Source: Acidobacteriota bacterium
Lineage (GTDB): Bacteria; Acidobacteriota; Holophagae; Acanthopleuribacterales; Acanthopleuribacteraceae
NCBI GenBank assembly: GCA_020637335.1
Contig: JACJWC010000001.1
Span: forward strand, 310,001 to 374,000
Length of the DNA: 64,000 bases
Direction of reading: 5' to 3'
In this document: one piece after another, positions 52,057 to 61,456 of the stretch
Layout: every line of letters starts with the position of its first letter
How positions within the stretch are numbered: the stretch's first letter is position 1
Position numbers and translations under genes: made by a program
The notes under the pieces: generated by a model
Database searches by the model: none
What the model saw: only the letters and a program-made list of their open reading frames with translations
Told to the model about the DNA's origin: nothing

Positions 52057-53844
52057 TTAACCTTGACGCAGAACCTGAATGCCCAAATCCAGAAGCTGAT
52101 GGACAGATACTTCGGATGGGCTTTCCGTCATCATACACGTCGCACTGGTCGTTTTGGGGAAGGCGATCACTTCACGCAGTGACTTTTCGCCGCTGAGGAT
52201 CATGGTGATGCGGTCCAAACCCAAGGCGATCCCACCATGCGGCGGCGCTCCGAAACTCAGAGCATCCAACAGGAAGCCGAATTTTTCCTGGGCTTCTTCC
52301 GGGCTTAAACCCAGCGCTTTAAACATGGCGGATTGCACATCGCGACGGTGAATACGAATGCTACCGCCGCCGATTTCAAAGCCGTTGAGCACGAGGTCAT
52401 AGGCCTTGGCGCGTACTTCGCCCGGATTGCTTTCTAGCTTTTCCAGGTCTTCATCCAACGGTGAAGTGAAGGGATGGTGCAGAGCCACGTAACGACCGGC
52501 TTCAGCATCCAGTTCGAGCAGTGGGAAGTCAACGACCCACAGAATGGCAAATTTGGATTCATCAATTAATTGGAGGTCTTTGCCCAATTGCAGTCGGAGA
52601 GCGCCTAATGCTTGGCAGGTCCTTTCATTGGGACCGGCCACGAGCAGCAGCAAATCGCCCTGTTTTCCACCTGCTTGGGCAAACAGTTGGCTGACCAGCT
52701 CTTCACCCAGGAATTTAAGGATCGGACCGCTAAATCCTTCATCGCCCCACTTCAGCCAGGCCAATCCGGAAATGCCGAAATCTTTTTTGAGCCAGGTTTC
52801 AAGCGTTTCGATGTCTTTACGCGATTTGCCGGCGGCACCAGGTGCACACAGACCTTTAACGACACCGTTGTGGCTGACGGTATCGCTGAACACTTTAAAA
52901 CCACATGTGCGCGCAGCCTCGCTGAAATCTTCAATCATGACACCGAAACGCGTGTCGGGTTTGTCAGATCCATAGCGATTCATGGCTTCGGCATAACTGA
53001 GTTGCGGGAATGGGCCCTGAATATCCTCGCCGACCAATTGGAAAATGCGGGTCATCATGCCTTCCAGAATGGCGAATACGTCTTCGCGCTGGACGAAACT
53101 CATTTCCATATCGATTTGGGTGAATTCTGGCTGGCGGTCAGCGCGCAAATCCTCATCGCGAAAACAGCGGGTGATTTGCACATAGCGTTCAAAACCGCTG
53201 ACCATAAATAATTGTTTAAAGATCTGAGGCGATTGAGGCAGGGCGTAAAAACGACCCTTTTGAACCCGGCTGGGTACCAGGAAATCGCGCGCGCCTTCCG
53301 GGGTGGATTTGGTCAGCATCGGCGTTTCCAGTTCCAGGAAGTTCTGTTGATCCAAATAGTTGCGAACGGTTAATGCGATCTTGTGGCGCAGGATGAAATT
53401 GTTTTGCAATTTGGGCCGACGCAAATCGAGAAACCGATATTTCAGGCGCAATTCTTCGCCCACATTCTCGATATTGTCCTCGATCGGGAAGGGTGGTGTT
53501 GCCGCAGTATTGAGGATGTGCAGTTGGTCGGCGTAGATTTCAATTTCGCCGGTAGCCAATTTGGCGTTGACGGTTTTCGGATCGCGTTTGCGCACTATGC
53601 CACTGACGGCAATGACAAACTCAGAACGCAGCGTTTTGGCTTTATTGTGTACATCTTCCGCAATTTCGGGATTAAACAGAACCTGAGTCACGCCGTACCG
53701 ATCGCGCACGTCGATAAAGATGAGTGCGCCGAGGTCGCGACGTTTAGCAACCCAGCCGAGTAAGGTGACGCGATTGCCGTCGTTTTCGGGACGCAGTGCC
53801 CCACAATCATGGGTTCGTTTGAGGGATCCTAAGTGGTCTAACAT
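52057..53844 (-). CDS. aspS: Aspartyl-tRNA synthetase
   Basis: 595 residues, bacterial type with an OB-fold N-terminal domain, catalytic core and GAD insertion. Seen: VTLLGWVAKRRDLGALIFIDVRDR, motif 2 FRDEDLRADRQPEFTQ, and the motif 3 region HGGIALGLDRITMIL. The position occupied by His in nondiscriminating forms (RRRDHGG) is Leu here (KRRDLGA), suggesting a tRNA-Asp-specific enzyme; this is inference. ATG 53844 overlaps the end of hisS by 7 bases. Confidence 0.97.
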   Translation of the reverse strand: MLDHLGSLKRTHDCGALRPENDGNRVTLLGWVAKRRDLGALIFIDVRDRYGVTQVLFNPEIAEDVHNKAKTLRSEFVIAVSGIVRKRDPKTVNAKLATGEIEIYADQLHILNTAATPPFPIEDNIENVGEELRLKYRFLDLRRPKLQNNFILRHKIALTVRNYLDQQNFLELETPMLTKSTPEGARDFLVPSRVQKGRFYALPQSPQIFKQLFMVSGFERYVQITRCFRDEDLRADRQPEFTQIDMEMSFVQREDVFAILEGMMTRIFQLVGEDIQGPFPQLSYAEAMNRYGSDKPDTRFGVMIEDFSEAARTCGFKVFSDTVSHNGVVKGLCAPGAAGKSRKDIETLETWLKKDFGISGLAWLKWGDEGFSGPILKFLGEELVSQLFAQAGGKQGDLLLLVAGPNERTCQALGALRLQLGKDLQLIDESKFAILWVVDFPLLELDAEAGRYVALHHPFTSPLDEDLEKLESNPGEVRAKAYDLVLNGFEIGGGSIRIHRRDVQSAMFKALGLSPEEAQEKFGFLLDALSFGAPPHGGIALGLDRITMILSGEKSLREVIAFPKTTSATCMMTESPSEVSVHQLLDLGIQVLRQG

Positions 53845-55091
53845 GCCAAAACCTCTTTTAAATATGATGCCAATTGGTCCAAAGCAAGCGTTTGTTGCTC
53901 GGACTTGGCCATGTCCTTGAGGGTCACGGTTTTTGATTGGTATTCGGATTCGCCGATGATGGCGGTTAATCGGGCCTGGTGTTTATTGGCCCGTTTCATT
54001 TGGGATTTAAAGCTGCCGACCCGCGGATCGTACAGGACACTAAAACCTTGGGCGCGCAGTTGGCAAATCAGGGCGAAGGATTCATCTAGCCAGGCGCGTT
54101 CGCCGAAAACGAAAAATAAATCGGTAGCGGGTTCGGGGCTAGTGCCCTGATTTCGGATCAGAGTTACCAGACGATCAATGCCAAGTGCCCACCCAAAAGC
54201 AGGCGTTGGGCTTCCACCGATTTGTTCGAGCAGTTTGTCATAACGCCCGCCACCCATGACGGCGCTCTGTGCACCCAGATCCCCGCTCAGCAACTCAAAA
54301 GCGGTTTTGGTGTAGTAATCCAATCCGCGAACGAGGAAGGGGTTGATTTCAAAGCGGATCCCCACTTGGGCGAGGTAGTTGCAGACCGCTTCAAAGTGTT
54401 GGCGGTTCTCAGCGCTCCAGAAATCGGATATCGGCTTGAGGGCGACCAATTGTTGGCGGCAGGTGGGATTTTTGCAGTCGAGCAGACGCAGCACATTGGT
54501 TTCCAAGCGGCGTTGGCAGTCGGCACACAGCTGATCGCGCACAGCCGTCAGGGCTTCGCGTAGGTAGGCTAAGTATTGGGGGCGATCGGTTTCATCACCA
54601 ACTGAGTTCAAGTGCAAAGTCAGGTTGGGCAGTTGATACGGTTCCAAAAAGGCGATCAGGGCCTGAATGGTTTCGGCATCGATTAAGGGATCGGCGCTGC
54701 CAAACACCTCGGCACCTAGCTGGTGGAACTGACGGTACCGACCGGCCTGCGGACGTTCATAACGGAACATGGGGCCCATGTAGAGCAAGCGGAGCAATTC
54801 GTCTTTACCCACCAAGTGATGTTGGACGACTGCCCGGCAAACCGACGCGGTCATCTCGGGCCGCAAGGTCAAATCGTCGCCGCCCTTGGTTTGGAAACGG
54901 TACATTTCCTTGGTGACGATATCGGTCTCATCGCCAATTCCACGGATAAATAAGGATGTTTCTTCAAACAGGGGCGTACGAATCTCTTGGAACCCATAGC
55001 GACCAAAAAAGTCGATGGCTCGTTGTTCGATGGCTTGAAATAAGCGGGTTTCTTCGGGTAAAAGGTCCCGGGTCCCCTTGGGGGTTTTCAT
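53838..55091 (-). CDS. hisS: Histidyl-tRNA synthetase
   Basis: 417 residues from ATG 55091, behind GAGGAGG; a reading from 55265 adds 58 residues of unlikely composition and overlaps the next gene. It charges tRNA-His. Seen: TPKGTRDLLPEE, motif 2 MFRYERPQAGRYRQFHQ, the HisA motif RGLDYYTKTAFEL and GWALGIDRL. The hisS-aspS pair forms an operon. Confidence 0.97.
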   Translation of the reverse strand: MKTPKGTRDLLPEETRLFQAIEQRAIDFFGRYGFQEIRTPLFEETSLFIRGIGDETDIVTKEMYRFQTKGGDDLTLRPEMTASVCRAVVQHHLVGKDELLRLLYMGPMFRYERPQAGRYRQFHQLGAEVFGSADPLIDAETIQALIAFLEPYQLPNLTLHLNSVGDETDRPQYLAYLREALTAVRDQLCADCQRRLETNVLRLLDCKNPTCRQQLVALKPISDFWSAENRQHFEAVCNYLAQVGIRFEINPFLVRGLDYYTKTAFELLSGDLGAQSAVMGGGRYDKLLEQIGGSPTPAFGWALGIDRLVTLIRNQGTSPEPATDLFFVFGERAWLDESFALICQLRAQGFSVLYDPRVGSFKSQMKRANKHQARLTAIIGESEYQSKTVTLKDMAKSEQQTLALDQLASYLKEVLAC

Positions 55092-55283
55092 CGGCCCTCC
55101 TCCTCTTGGCCCGGTGGCCGTTGAATCGAGCAGTTTAGCCAAAAGTTGGCATGCTTGCAACGATTTGCCGCGTTTTCGGCCAAAAGGGCCGGTTCTCTTT
55201 AGTTTCGGCCCGTTCTTTGCTATCCTAGCGGGTCTCATGATCTGATGAGCCAGGAATTCGGCCAAGTAACGTGGAGAACGAGC

Positions 55284-56561
55284 ATGCTTTTTCGAACGGT
55301 GTCTGTTTTTGTGGGACTCGTAGGAGGCCTGGTTTGGGCCGGCGGGTTGGGCAGTGGTACAGCGGGTGTTTCATCGACCGCCAATGGTGGTGCGTTTGTG
55401 GCCCGTGCTGAGGATGCCAGTGCTTTATTCATTAATCCTGCGGGTCTGATCCGATTGGATCGTCAGATCACATTCAGTGTCGCCTTGTCTGATCAGCGCA
55501 GCTCCTACTCTACGCCGGGAAAATCGGTTTGGGATTCTGAGGGCGAGCAATCGGCATTTCCTTTTTTGGCCTACCAGGACCGTATCGGAAAATTCTCTTT
55601 TGCGGTCGGGACCGCCGTTACCCACTCGTACGGCCATGAATTTGAAGATGACGATTTTCCAGGCCGATTTTTAGCGACTGGGATGACCTTTGAAGCCCGC
55701 GAACATGTGCTCGGTGTTGCCTACCAACTGCCCTCCAAAATTTCAGTTGGAGTGGGGATTCGATCCGTTCAGGCGGATATGAATTGGTCGCGACGTCGAT
55801 TGGGTGCCTTTGACATTGGGCTGGATCAACCACAACTGTATGAGGTGCGCGAAGGCTTTGATGGCTCTGATAGCGCCACCGGTTTTTCATTTGGCCTGCA
55901 GTATTACAAGAGCCGCCGACTCAATTTTGGTTTGGCCTACCAGAGCCCCGTGAGTCTCAGTTTCAGCGGAGACCATTCGTTTTTGCAATTGACCCAGACT
56001 CAGATTCCGGCGGCCGCCCAACGCTTTGGCCAGCAGTTTCAAGATGGCCGGTTCACTTCGGATTTCGATTTGCCCGCAAAAATCAGTGCCGGATTTACGA
56101 CCCGAGTCACCATTCGCACCCGGCTGGAGCTGGATGTTGATTGGGAGGACTGGTCACGTATCGAACAGCAACGGTTTGATAGTGAAACGGGCAGTGTCGT
56201 TGTTGATCGTCAGTTCCGCGATGTGGCCACTTTTCGTGTGGCCGGAGATTTCCAACAGAAAAAAGCTTTGTTGTGGCGGTTGGCCCTGGCCAGTTCGCGC
56301 AGTATCGCCGATCAAAATGCTATTGAGCCCAGCTTTCCCGATGCGGACCGCTTTCATTACTCATTTGGCGTCAGTTACACCTTTGAAAAATTGACCTTGG
56401 AGGCCGCCTACCAATACGTTCAATACCGCGACCGCCAGGTCAGCGATCAAGAACAACTGATCTCGTTGGAAGAACCGGATTACCTCTACGATACCTTGCA
56501 AAATGGATTGTATGAAACCCAGCGCCACTATTTAAATCTGGGTGTCCGCTACCGCTTCTGA
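55284..56561 (+). CDS. FadL-type outer-membrane transport protein
   Basis: 425 residues from ATG 55284 with GGAGAACGAGC upstream. A signal peptide (MLFRTVSVFVGLVGGLVWAG) is followed by GVSSTANGGAFVARAEDAS and ALFINPAGL, the family hatch motif, then barrel strands ending in the aromatic VRYRF. The family takes up long-chain fatty acids or aromatics across the outer membrane. A terminator follows. Confidence 0.92.
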   Translation: MLFRTVSVFVGLVGGLVWAGGLGSGTAGVSSTANGGAFVARAEDASALFINPAGLIRLDRQITFSVALSDQRSSYSTPGKSVWDSEGEQSAFPFLAYQDRIGKFSFAVGTAVTHSYGHEFEDDDFPGRFLATGMTFEAREHVLGVAYQLPSKISVGVGIRSVQADMNWSRRRLGAFDIGLDQPQLYEVREGFDGSDSATGFSFGLQYYKSRRLNFGLAYQSPVSLSFSGDHSFLQLTQTQIPAAAQRFGQQFQDGRFTSDFDLPAKISAGFTTRVTIRTRLELDVDWEDWSRIEQQRFDSETGSVVVDRQFRDVATFRVAGDFQQKKALLWRLALASSRSIADQNAIEPSFPDADRFHYSFGVSYTFEKLTLEAAYQYVQYRDRQVSDQEQLISLEEPDYLYDTLQNGLYETQRHYLNLGVRYRF

Positions 56562-56580
56562 TCCAAACGATCATTGATCG

Positions 56581-56608
56581 AAAAAAAGGCCGGGTTTCCG
56601 GCCTTTTT
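56581..56608. terminator. Bidirectional terminator after the FadL-like gene
   Basis: AAAAAAA-GGCCGG-GTTT-CCGGCC-TTTTTT. It serves the FadL-like gene on the plus strand and the floA operon on the minus strand, whose last stop is a few bases away. Confidence 0.92.
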
Positions 56609-56612
56609 TCAT

Positions 56613-57083
56613 TTAGATGCGACGGGAAAGCCCCATCTTCTGGTGCGCTTTGCAAGGGCCGAGGATGGCTTGGGCCAAAATCAATTTTTCAAACTCCGTT
56701 TTGCCGGGGACTTGGAAGGCTTTGATTTCTTTGGGTTTACTTTTCGTTAGGTGATGGATGCTGTCCGGGTCAAAATCGACCAGGAATGTATGATCCGCTG
56801 GGTGAAAGGCGTCGTCTGGGACGTGTTCAAATGTCGTTTGAACCCGTGCCTCTACTGAGGCTGGAATGGGATTATTGGCGCGAGCTACCTTTTGTTTTTC
56901 CTGATGCGCAGCCTTTTGTTTCTTTTTGGCCGCGTGTTCCTGACGGCGCAGTTCGGCCTTGTATTCTTCTAAGGTCTGCGGTTTGCCCCGAGCCTGGGGG
57001 TCTTGAGTGGGACGCCGTTTCTTGGCGTCCTCCTCAAAGATGGCTTCAAAGATGGCGATGATCGCCCGGATGATCAGGTCCAT
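56613..57083 (-). CDS. Small protein of unknown function in the floA operon
   Basis: 156 residues. A hydrophobic N-terminus (MDLIIRAIIAIFEAIF) is followed by a long charged, Lys/Gln-rich coiled region and a C-terminus with FEKLILAQAILGPCKAHQK. Its ATG overlaps the floA stop (TAATG), so it is co-translated with the flotillin and may be an accessory partner. B. subtilis floA is also followed by a small gene, but homology is not evident. Confidence 0.75.
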   Translation of the reverse strand: MDLIIRAIIAIFEAIFEEDAKKRRPTQDPQARGKPQTLEEYKAELRRQEHAAKKKQKAAHQEKQKVARANNPIPASVEARVQTTFEHVPDDAFHPADHTFLVDFDPDSIHHLTKSKPKEIKAFQVPGKTEFEKLILAQAILGPCKAHQKMGLSRRI

Positions 57084-58075
57084 TAGGTTTGTTCATCCTT
57101 TTTAGGTGAAAGTCCTTCACGCATCTGAGTATCGGCTTGAATGTTGCGGATATTGTAGTAGTCCATGATGCCCAGGTTGCCTTTACGGAAGGCATCGGCA
57201 ATGGCCATTGGGATTTCGGCTTCGGCCTCCACGACCTTGGCGCGATTCTCAACGACTCGGGCGCGCATTTCCTGTTCGGCAGCAACGGCCATGGCCCGGC
57301 GTTCTTCGGCACGGGCTTGAGCCACACGTTTATCCGCTTCGGCCTGGTCGGCTTGCAGTTTGGCGCCGATATTTTCGCCAACATCCACATCGGCAATATC
57401 GATGGAGAGAATTTCGAACGCGGTACCCGCGTCGAGTTGTTTGGCCAATACCGTTTTGGAGATCAGGTCGGGATTTTCCAGCACTTTTTTGTGTGATTCG
57501 GCCGAACCGATAGCGGAAACAATCCCCTCACCAACCCGGGCGATGACCGTTTCTTCGGTCGCGCCACCGATTAAACGCGGCAGGTAGGTGCGAACGGTAA
57601 CCCGGGCACGTACACGCAACTGGATCCCGTCTTTAGCAACGGCATCGATATTGGGTTTGGTGCCGGCTTTGGGCACGTCAATCACCTTGGGATTGACCGA
57701 GGTATTGATCGCATCCAAGATGTCGCGGCCGGCCAAATCGATGGCGGTCGCTTTCTTGAAGTCGAGGTCGATATTGGCCTTGCTGGCCTCAACCAACGCA
57801 TTGACCACCCGGGTCACGTTGCCTTGGGCCAGGTAGTGGGTTTCCAACATATCGACGTTGATGGCCAAGCCTACTTTTCGCGCGACGATGTAGTTGTTCA
57901 CGATCAGGCTGGGATTGATTTTTCGGATTGGCATCAAAATGATCGAGATCAGGGAGACCGGGGCACTGGACACCAATGATTGAACCCATAACTTAATGGA
58001 ACCCAGGGCAAAGAAAAAAGCGATGAAACCAATAATGGCACCAAGGCCAATCAGTGCGGAAACAAGAACAGACAT
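57083..58075 (-). CDS. floA: Flotillin-like protein FloA
   Basis: 330 residues. An N-terminal hydrophobic hairpin (about 1-50), then an SPFH/PHB domain: INPSLIVNNYIVARKVGLAI, AIDLAGRDILDAINTSVNP, and RARVTVRTYLPRLIGGATEETV. A coiled AEADKRVAQARAEERRAMA region and GNLGIMDYYNI end it. FloA scaffolds lipid-raft-like membrane microdomains and is commonly encoded next to nfeD, as here. Confidence 0.96.
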   Translation of the reverse strand: MSVLVSALIGLGAIIGFIAFFFALGSIKLWVQSLVSSAPVSLISIILMPIRKINPSLIVNNYIVARKVGLAINVDMLETHYLAQGNVTRVVNALVEASKANIDLDFKKATAIDLAGRDILDAINTSVNPKVIDVPKAGTKPNIDAVAKDGIQLRVRARVTVRTYLPRLIGGATEETVIARVGEGIVSAIGSAESHKKVLENPDLISKTVLAKQLDAGTAFEILSIDIADVDVGENIGAKLQADQAEADKRVAQARAEERRAMAVAAEQEMRARVVENRAKVVEAEAEIPMAIADAFRKGNLGIMDYYNIRNIQADTQMREGLSPKKDEQT

Positions 58076-58188
58076 ATTCGGCTCTCCTCTAAAAATTTAT
58101 GCGGTACCTTTTAATGTGAATCTTAGCACGCATGGATGGGCTTAGGATTTGGCAACGACGAGGCTTGGACCGCGTTGTTCGCGTACGA

Positions 58189-58548
58189 TTACCGGCCCTT
58201 CTCGATGTAACCACCTTCTGAAATACAATCCATCAGTTCTTTCTGGCCTTCCAACTCTAGTTCCACGCTGCCAGAAGGTCGTAAATCGGAAAATGCGGTT
58301 CCGGTTTTGCCAATCAAGTGTTTGAGGTCTGGAATGCCCAGATACCCGTCTTCTTTGGGCATTTCGGTTTTAAGCGCGATGCGGTTAAGGCTGATGGTAA
58401 TAATTTTGGTACAACGGCTGAACAGGCGAGCAGGTGTAAGGCTGCCCAAAAAGCCGTTTTCAATGAAGTTGAAATAAACGCTGTACAGGATCGCAATACT
58501 ACCAATTGTCAGCAACAACATTCCTGGAATAAAAAGCAGATCGATCAA
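58189..58548 (-). pseudogene. Short NfeD-family protein, C-terminus frameshifted
   Basis: 119 residues as read: a membrane segment (FIPGMLLLTIGSIAILYSVYFN) then part of an NfeD OB-fold domain that stops at GGYIEKGR. One extra base in 58191-58198 (ACCGGCCC on the plus strand) would continue the frame as PVIVREQRGPSLVVAKS to a TAA at 58142-58144, the expected end of an NfeD domain. TTG 58548 overlaps the shifted end of the upstream nfeD (TTGA). It is either a real mutation, a programmed shift or a sequencing error. Confidence 0.7.
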
Positions 58549-58668
58549 AATGAGGCAAAACCAACAAAAGTCAGACGACTATTAACATGGATAACCTCTA
58601 GGCTATTGATTTGCGGACCAAAACGCGGTTGCCATCCACTTTTTTCGATGCGGACCTCTGTTTGGTCA

Positions 58669-60078
58669 TCAATGATAAAACCTTCTGGAGACCACATCCA
58701 TCAGGGTTCCATCTTGGAGGCGTACTTTCCCGGAGGGGCGCAAACCGCCTTCCACTTGGGCGACCTGGCCGATCAACTCGGATTCATTTTCTACTGTGTC
58801 GAATACATAACCGGCCTCGGGTGCTTGAACCGGTCCCATGATTCTGGCTTGAACAAACGGAATCTTGAGGAACATGGGGAACACAAAGGCAAAGGTGACA
58901 ATGCTGAGGACAAAGGCGATAAACACTGAGACCATGCCATTGCCCAGGATTTGCCATTGCAAATCGAATTGAGGGACAGTGGGTACCGGACCGGGCCCAA
59001 AATCCGGCATAAAACTCAATACCAGCGATCCGAAGATCATGATCAGGCCGGTTACGCCGACGACGCCAAGTCCGGGCAGCACAAAAATTTCTACAGCACA
59101 TAAAACGACGCCGAGAATGAACATGACGATTTCAAAGGAGGATGCGGTGCCGAGAATAAAGCGTGAACCAAACACAATGGCGAAACAGACAATCGCGGTG
59201 AAACCGGCAATGCCGAAGCCGGGTGCCTTGAGCTCGGTATAAATCCCGTTCAGGCCAATCAGGGTCAAAATGACAAAGATCCAGGAGTTGGCACCCAAAA
59301 AACGCAGGATCTTTTGGTTCCACTCCATGTTCAGATGTACCACCGATTCGGGCCGAATGTTGATGTCGGCCAGGAAGGCATCGAAGTTATCGTAAACCTT
59401 GGTCAGGCCGAGTTCGGCGGCTTCATTGGCATGCAGGGTCAACAGTTGACCAGCCTTGGAGACGACGCGCAGGATCGGTTTTCGTTGGGCTTCGGGCAAG
59501 GCGTCGTAATCTTCGCGCAGCATAAATTCTTTTTGTTGGTCGTCGCCGACCCATAGAATTTCGGCATCTTTGTCAAAGAAACCCTGGACCAGCGCAAACG
59601 GATGCCCTTTTGCATCGCAGGCTTTTTTCCAGTCGCTGCGGTAAACCGTAACGATTTTTTCGGGCGCTTCCTCAATGCCTTTTTCCGTTTGCATAATGAC
59701 TTGGGCGTCGCCCATGGTCGTCATTTTTTCCATGGCAATCGTGTCACAGCCAAAAGCGATGAACGTTCCGGCAGAAATGGCTTTTTTCTCAACATAAGCG
59801 TAGGTTGGGATGGTCATACGCAACAGTTTTTCATTGATTTCGCGGGCAGAATGGACGATTCCGCCATAAGTGTCGATGGTCAGGATGACGGCACGGTAGT
59901 GCTCGTTTTCAGCCTTTTCCAGTGCGTCAATGATGAAGTCGGCCTGGACTTGATCGACCATGTAGTTATCTTCATCGTGGATAGGCAGAACCAAAACCTT
60001 CTCCGCGCTTTCGCTGGTCGGCAGGGCGGGTTCAGGGCCTTGAATAGCAAACACAAGACTCAAAAAACAAAACAGCAT
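58669..60078 (-). CDS. nfeD: NfeD-type membrane serine protease-like protein, 3' end frameshifted
   Basis: 469 residues from ATG 60078, 8 bases after GGAGG; longer starts to 60144 lack a site. Signal peptide, then a ClpP-class domain (ILTIDTYGGIV; Ser102 in KKAISAGTFIA), four or five membrane segments (about 270-420), and an OB-fold domain that stops abruptly at DVVSRRFYH. Removing one base in 58681-58692 would continue as EGFIIDDQTEVRIEKSG and reach a TGA at 58545-58547 that overlaps the next gene's TTG. NfeD works with SPFH proteins such as FloA in membrane organisation. Confidence 0.88.
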   Translation of the reverse strand: MLFCFLSLVFAIQGPEPALPTSESAEKVLVLPIHDEDNYMVDQVQADFIIDALEKAENEHYRAVILTIDTYGGIVHSAREINEKLLRMTIPTYAYVEKKAISAGTFIAFGCDTIAMEKMTTMGDAQVIMQTEKGIEEAPEKIVTVYRSDWKKACDAKGHPFALVQGFFDKDAEILWVGDDQQKEFMLREDYDALPEAQRKPILRVVSKAGQLLTLHANEAAELGLTKVYDNFDAFLADINIRPESVVHLNMEWNQKILRFLGANSWIFVILTLIGLNGIYTELKAPGFGIAGFTAIVCFAIVFGSRFILGTASSFEIVMFILGVVLCAVEIFVLPGLGVVGVTGLIMIFGSLVLSFMPDFGPGPVPTVPQFDLQWQILGNGMVSVFIAFVLSIVTFAFVFPMFLKIPFVQARIMGPVQAPEAGYVFDTVENESELIGQVAQVEGGLRPSGKVRLQDGTLMDVVSRRFYH

Positions 60079-60469
60079 GGGCAAAGCCTCCACTTCCATT
60101 ACCTTTATACGGTGAAGCAGCCCATTCGGCAACCAATAGCCCATCAGAACCGGTAACTTTTAAAAATTGTGGATTTTTTTGGCTCGTATACAAAAAGTTC
60201 CTGCAATCACAGGGGTTGCTTAGATGAGTTCGAACAGGAGATGCAGTTTGCCGGCTAAATCGGAAATGATAGGAAACCCTTTCCCTCGGCCGATGAATAA
60301 CAAAATTGGAATAAGGATCTTCGGGGTGAAATGTGGGGTTGGCAATGGCCGATTAGCCATGGCCAACCCGTACTCCACTTGGGGCAGGAATGGGGCCCAA
60401 AAGCGTCTCATTTGTGAAAGGGTTTACCAAAGACTCGTCCTTGAGCTTGGTCAGCGGCAAGAAAAGGGG
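60079..60469. other. 391-base intergenic region with a strong inverted repeat
   Basis: No gene supported. The region holds the 5' side of nfeD and the 3' side of the secreted-protein gene. The main feature is the inverted repeat at 60337-60368, listed separately. Confidence 0.5.
60337..60368. repeat. Inverted repeat, 13-base arms
   Basis: GGTTGGCAATGGC - CGATTA - GCCATGGCCAACC: 12 of 13 positions pair, with a 6-base loop. No T-run follows on either strand. It may be a terminator without U-run for the minus gene that ends at 60470, a mRNA-protecting stem, or a palindromic repeat. Confidence 0.65.
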
Positions 60470-61456
60470 CTAAAGCGCTGAGGCATCTACTGATATCGTA
60501 TGGTCAGCAAAAGTGAGTTGATAATCGGCGGGCACTGTTGGTTCACCCAACCAATCGGGATAAAACAAATTAAAAACAAATAAGAATCGATTCACGTGCG
60601 CATAGACTGGGTAGGTGCCTTCACCAAGCGAAACAAGTGTCCCAGCCTCAAGTACGGTTTGCTCCGTTAACCCTAAGCCCGGAGGGGCTTGGGCTATGAC
60701 TTCTGAAATCGTGATGATGGGGTTGGGTCCAGCCGCAAAAAAATTATTCCAACGAATTTCATTTGGAACGGGCCAATCTCCTGCTTGAGGAAACGTTTTA
60801 TTCCCAATAATCCAACTGCTTATTTGCTCTGGACCGTATGAATAAGCCTGGCTACCTAGGATTTCATTCCGGGGATCCTTCATTTCTAAGGTGTAGGTTT
60901 GGCTAACAATGTAGGGGCTTTGGGTGCCACAGCGCAATTGGAGTTCGCCACGTAGGGTTAAGCTGCCGTTAATATGGTTTGGATTAGAGTTGAAATCGCC
61001 AACAAGGGAAACATATTCGCCAGAGGCTTGGGTATAGAGGCTTGAAAAAAACTCCCATTGACCATAATTGCTTTGTGCCTCCAATTTGGGGTTACTCCAA
61101 TGTTCGCCTGGAGCTCTGTCGGCAACAAATGATGCCGAAAAATAATTGCCCCAGCGGCCTTTGGGCGGTTCAATTGCGAAAGTGTTGCTATTCATATCTT
61201 CAAACATGAGTACTTCATCCAAATACATAGAGCCGTTTCCGCCAGCGGTGCAGCCGTTGGGCGGTGGGGGCGGGGGCGGGTTAACCCCTCCACCCCATGT
61301 GCCTGTGTATTGTAATAAATGCCATACGCCGATTGGAATGTTCATTCCAGAAAAGGGGCCGGGCAAGTTTCCCGTCGTTTCCTCAAAAACATAAATGTTT
61401 GCAATGGATTGTGCGTAAACACACGCACCAAAGGTAATCAATAGAAAATATTTCAT
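60470..61456 (-). CDS. Secreted protein of unknown function, tandem paralogue 1
   Basis: 328 residues. Signal peptide MKYFLLITFGACVYAQ, with a likely cut after AQ. Near residue 60 a run of seven prolines (NPPPPPPPNGC) lies in a Gly/Cys-rich loop; no known domain was recognised. ATG 61456 lies 10 bases after AGGAG, with a two-codon ATGAAATAA in between. The paralogue at 61856-62842 is colinear and very similar, most of all in the first ~170 residues; four cysteines are shared (signal peptide, ACVYA region and PNGC, RCG). Probably exported; role unknown. Confidence 0.75.
   Translation of the reverse strand: MKYFLLITFGACVYAQSIANIYVFEETTGNLPGPFSGMNIPIGVWHLLQYTGTWGGGVNPPPPPPPNGCTAGGNGSMYLDEVLMFEDMNSNTFAIEPPKGRWGNYFSASFVADRAPGEHWSNPKLEAQSNYGQWEFFSSLYTQASGEYVSLVGDFNSNPNHINGSLTLRGELQLRCGTQSPYIVSQTYTLEMKDPRNEILGSQAYSYGPEQISSWIIGNKTFPQAGDWPVPNEIRWNNFFAAGPNPIITISEVIAQAPPGLGLTEQTVLEAGTLVSLGEGTYPVYAHVNRFLFVFNLFYPDWLGEPTVPADYQLTFADHTISVDASAL

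Noticed and set aside
61259..61281. G-rich run on the plus strand as a G-quadruplex
   Set aside because: It is the complement of the polyproline codons of the secreted paralogue and recurs in the second copy for that reason.
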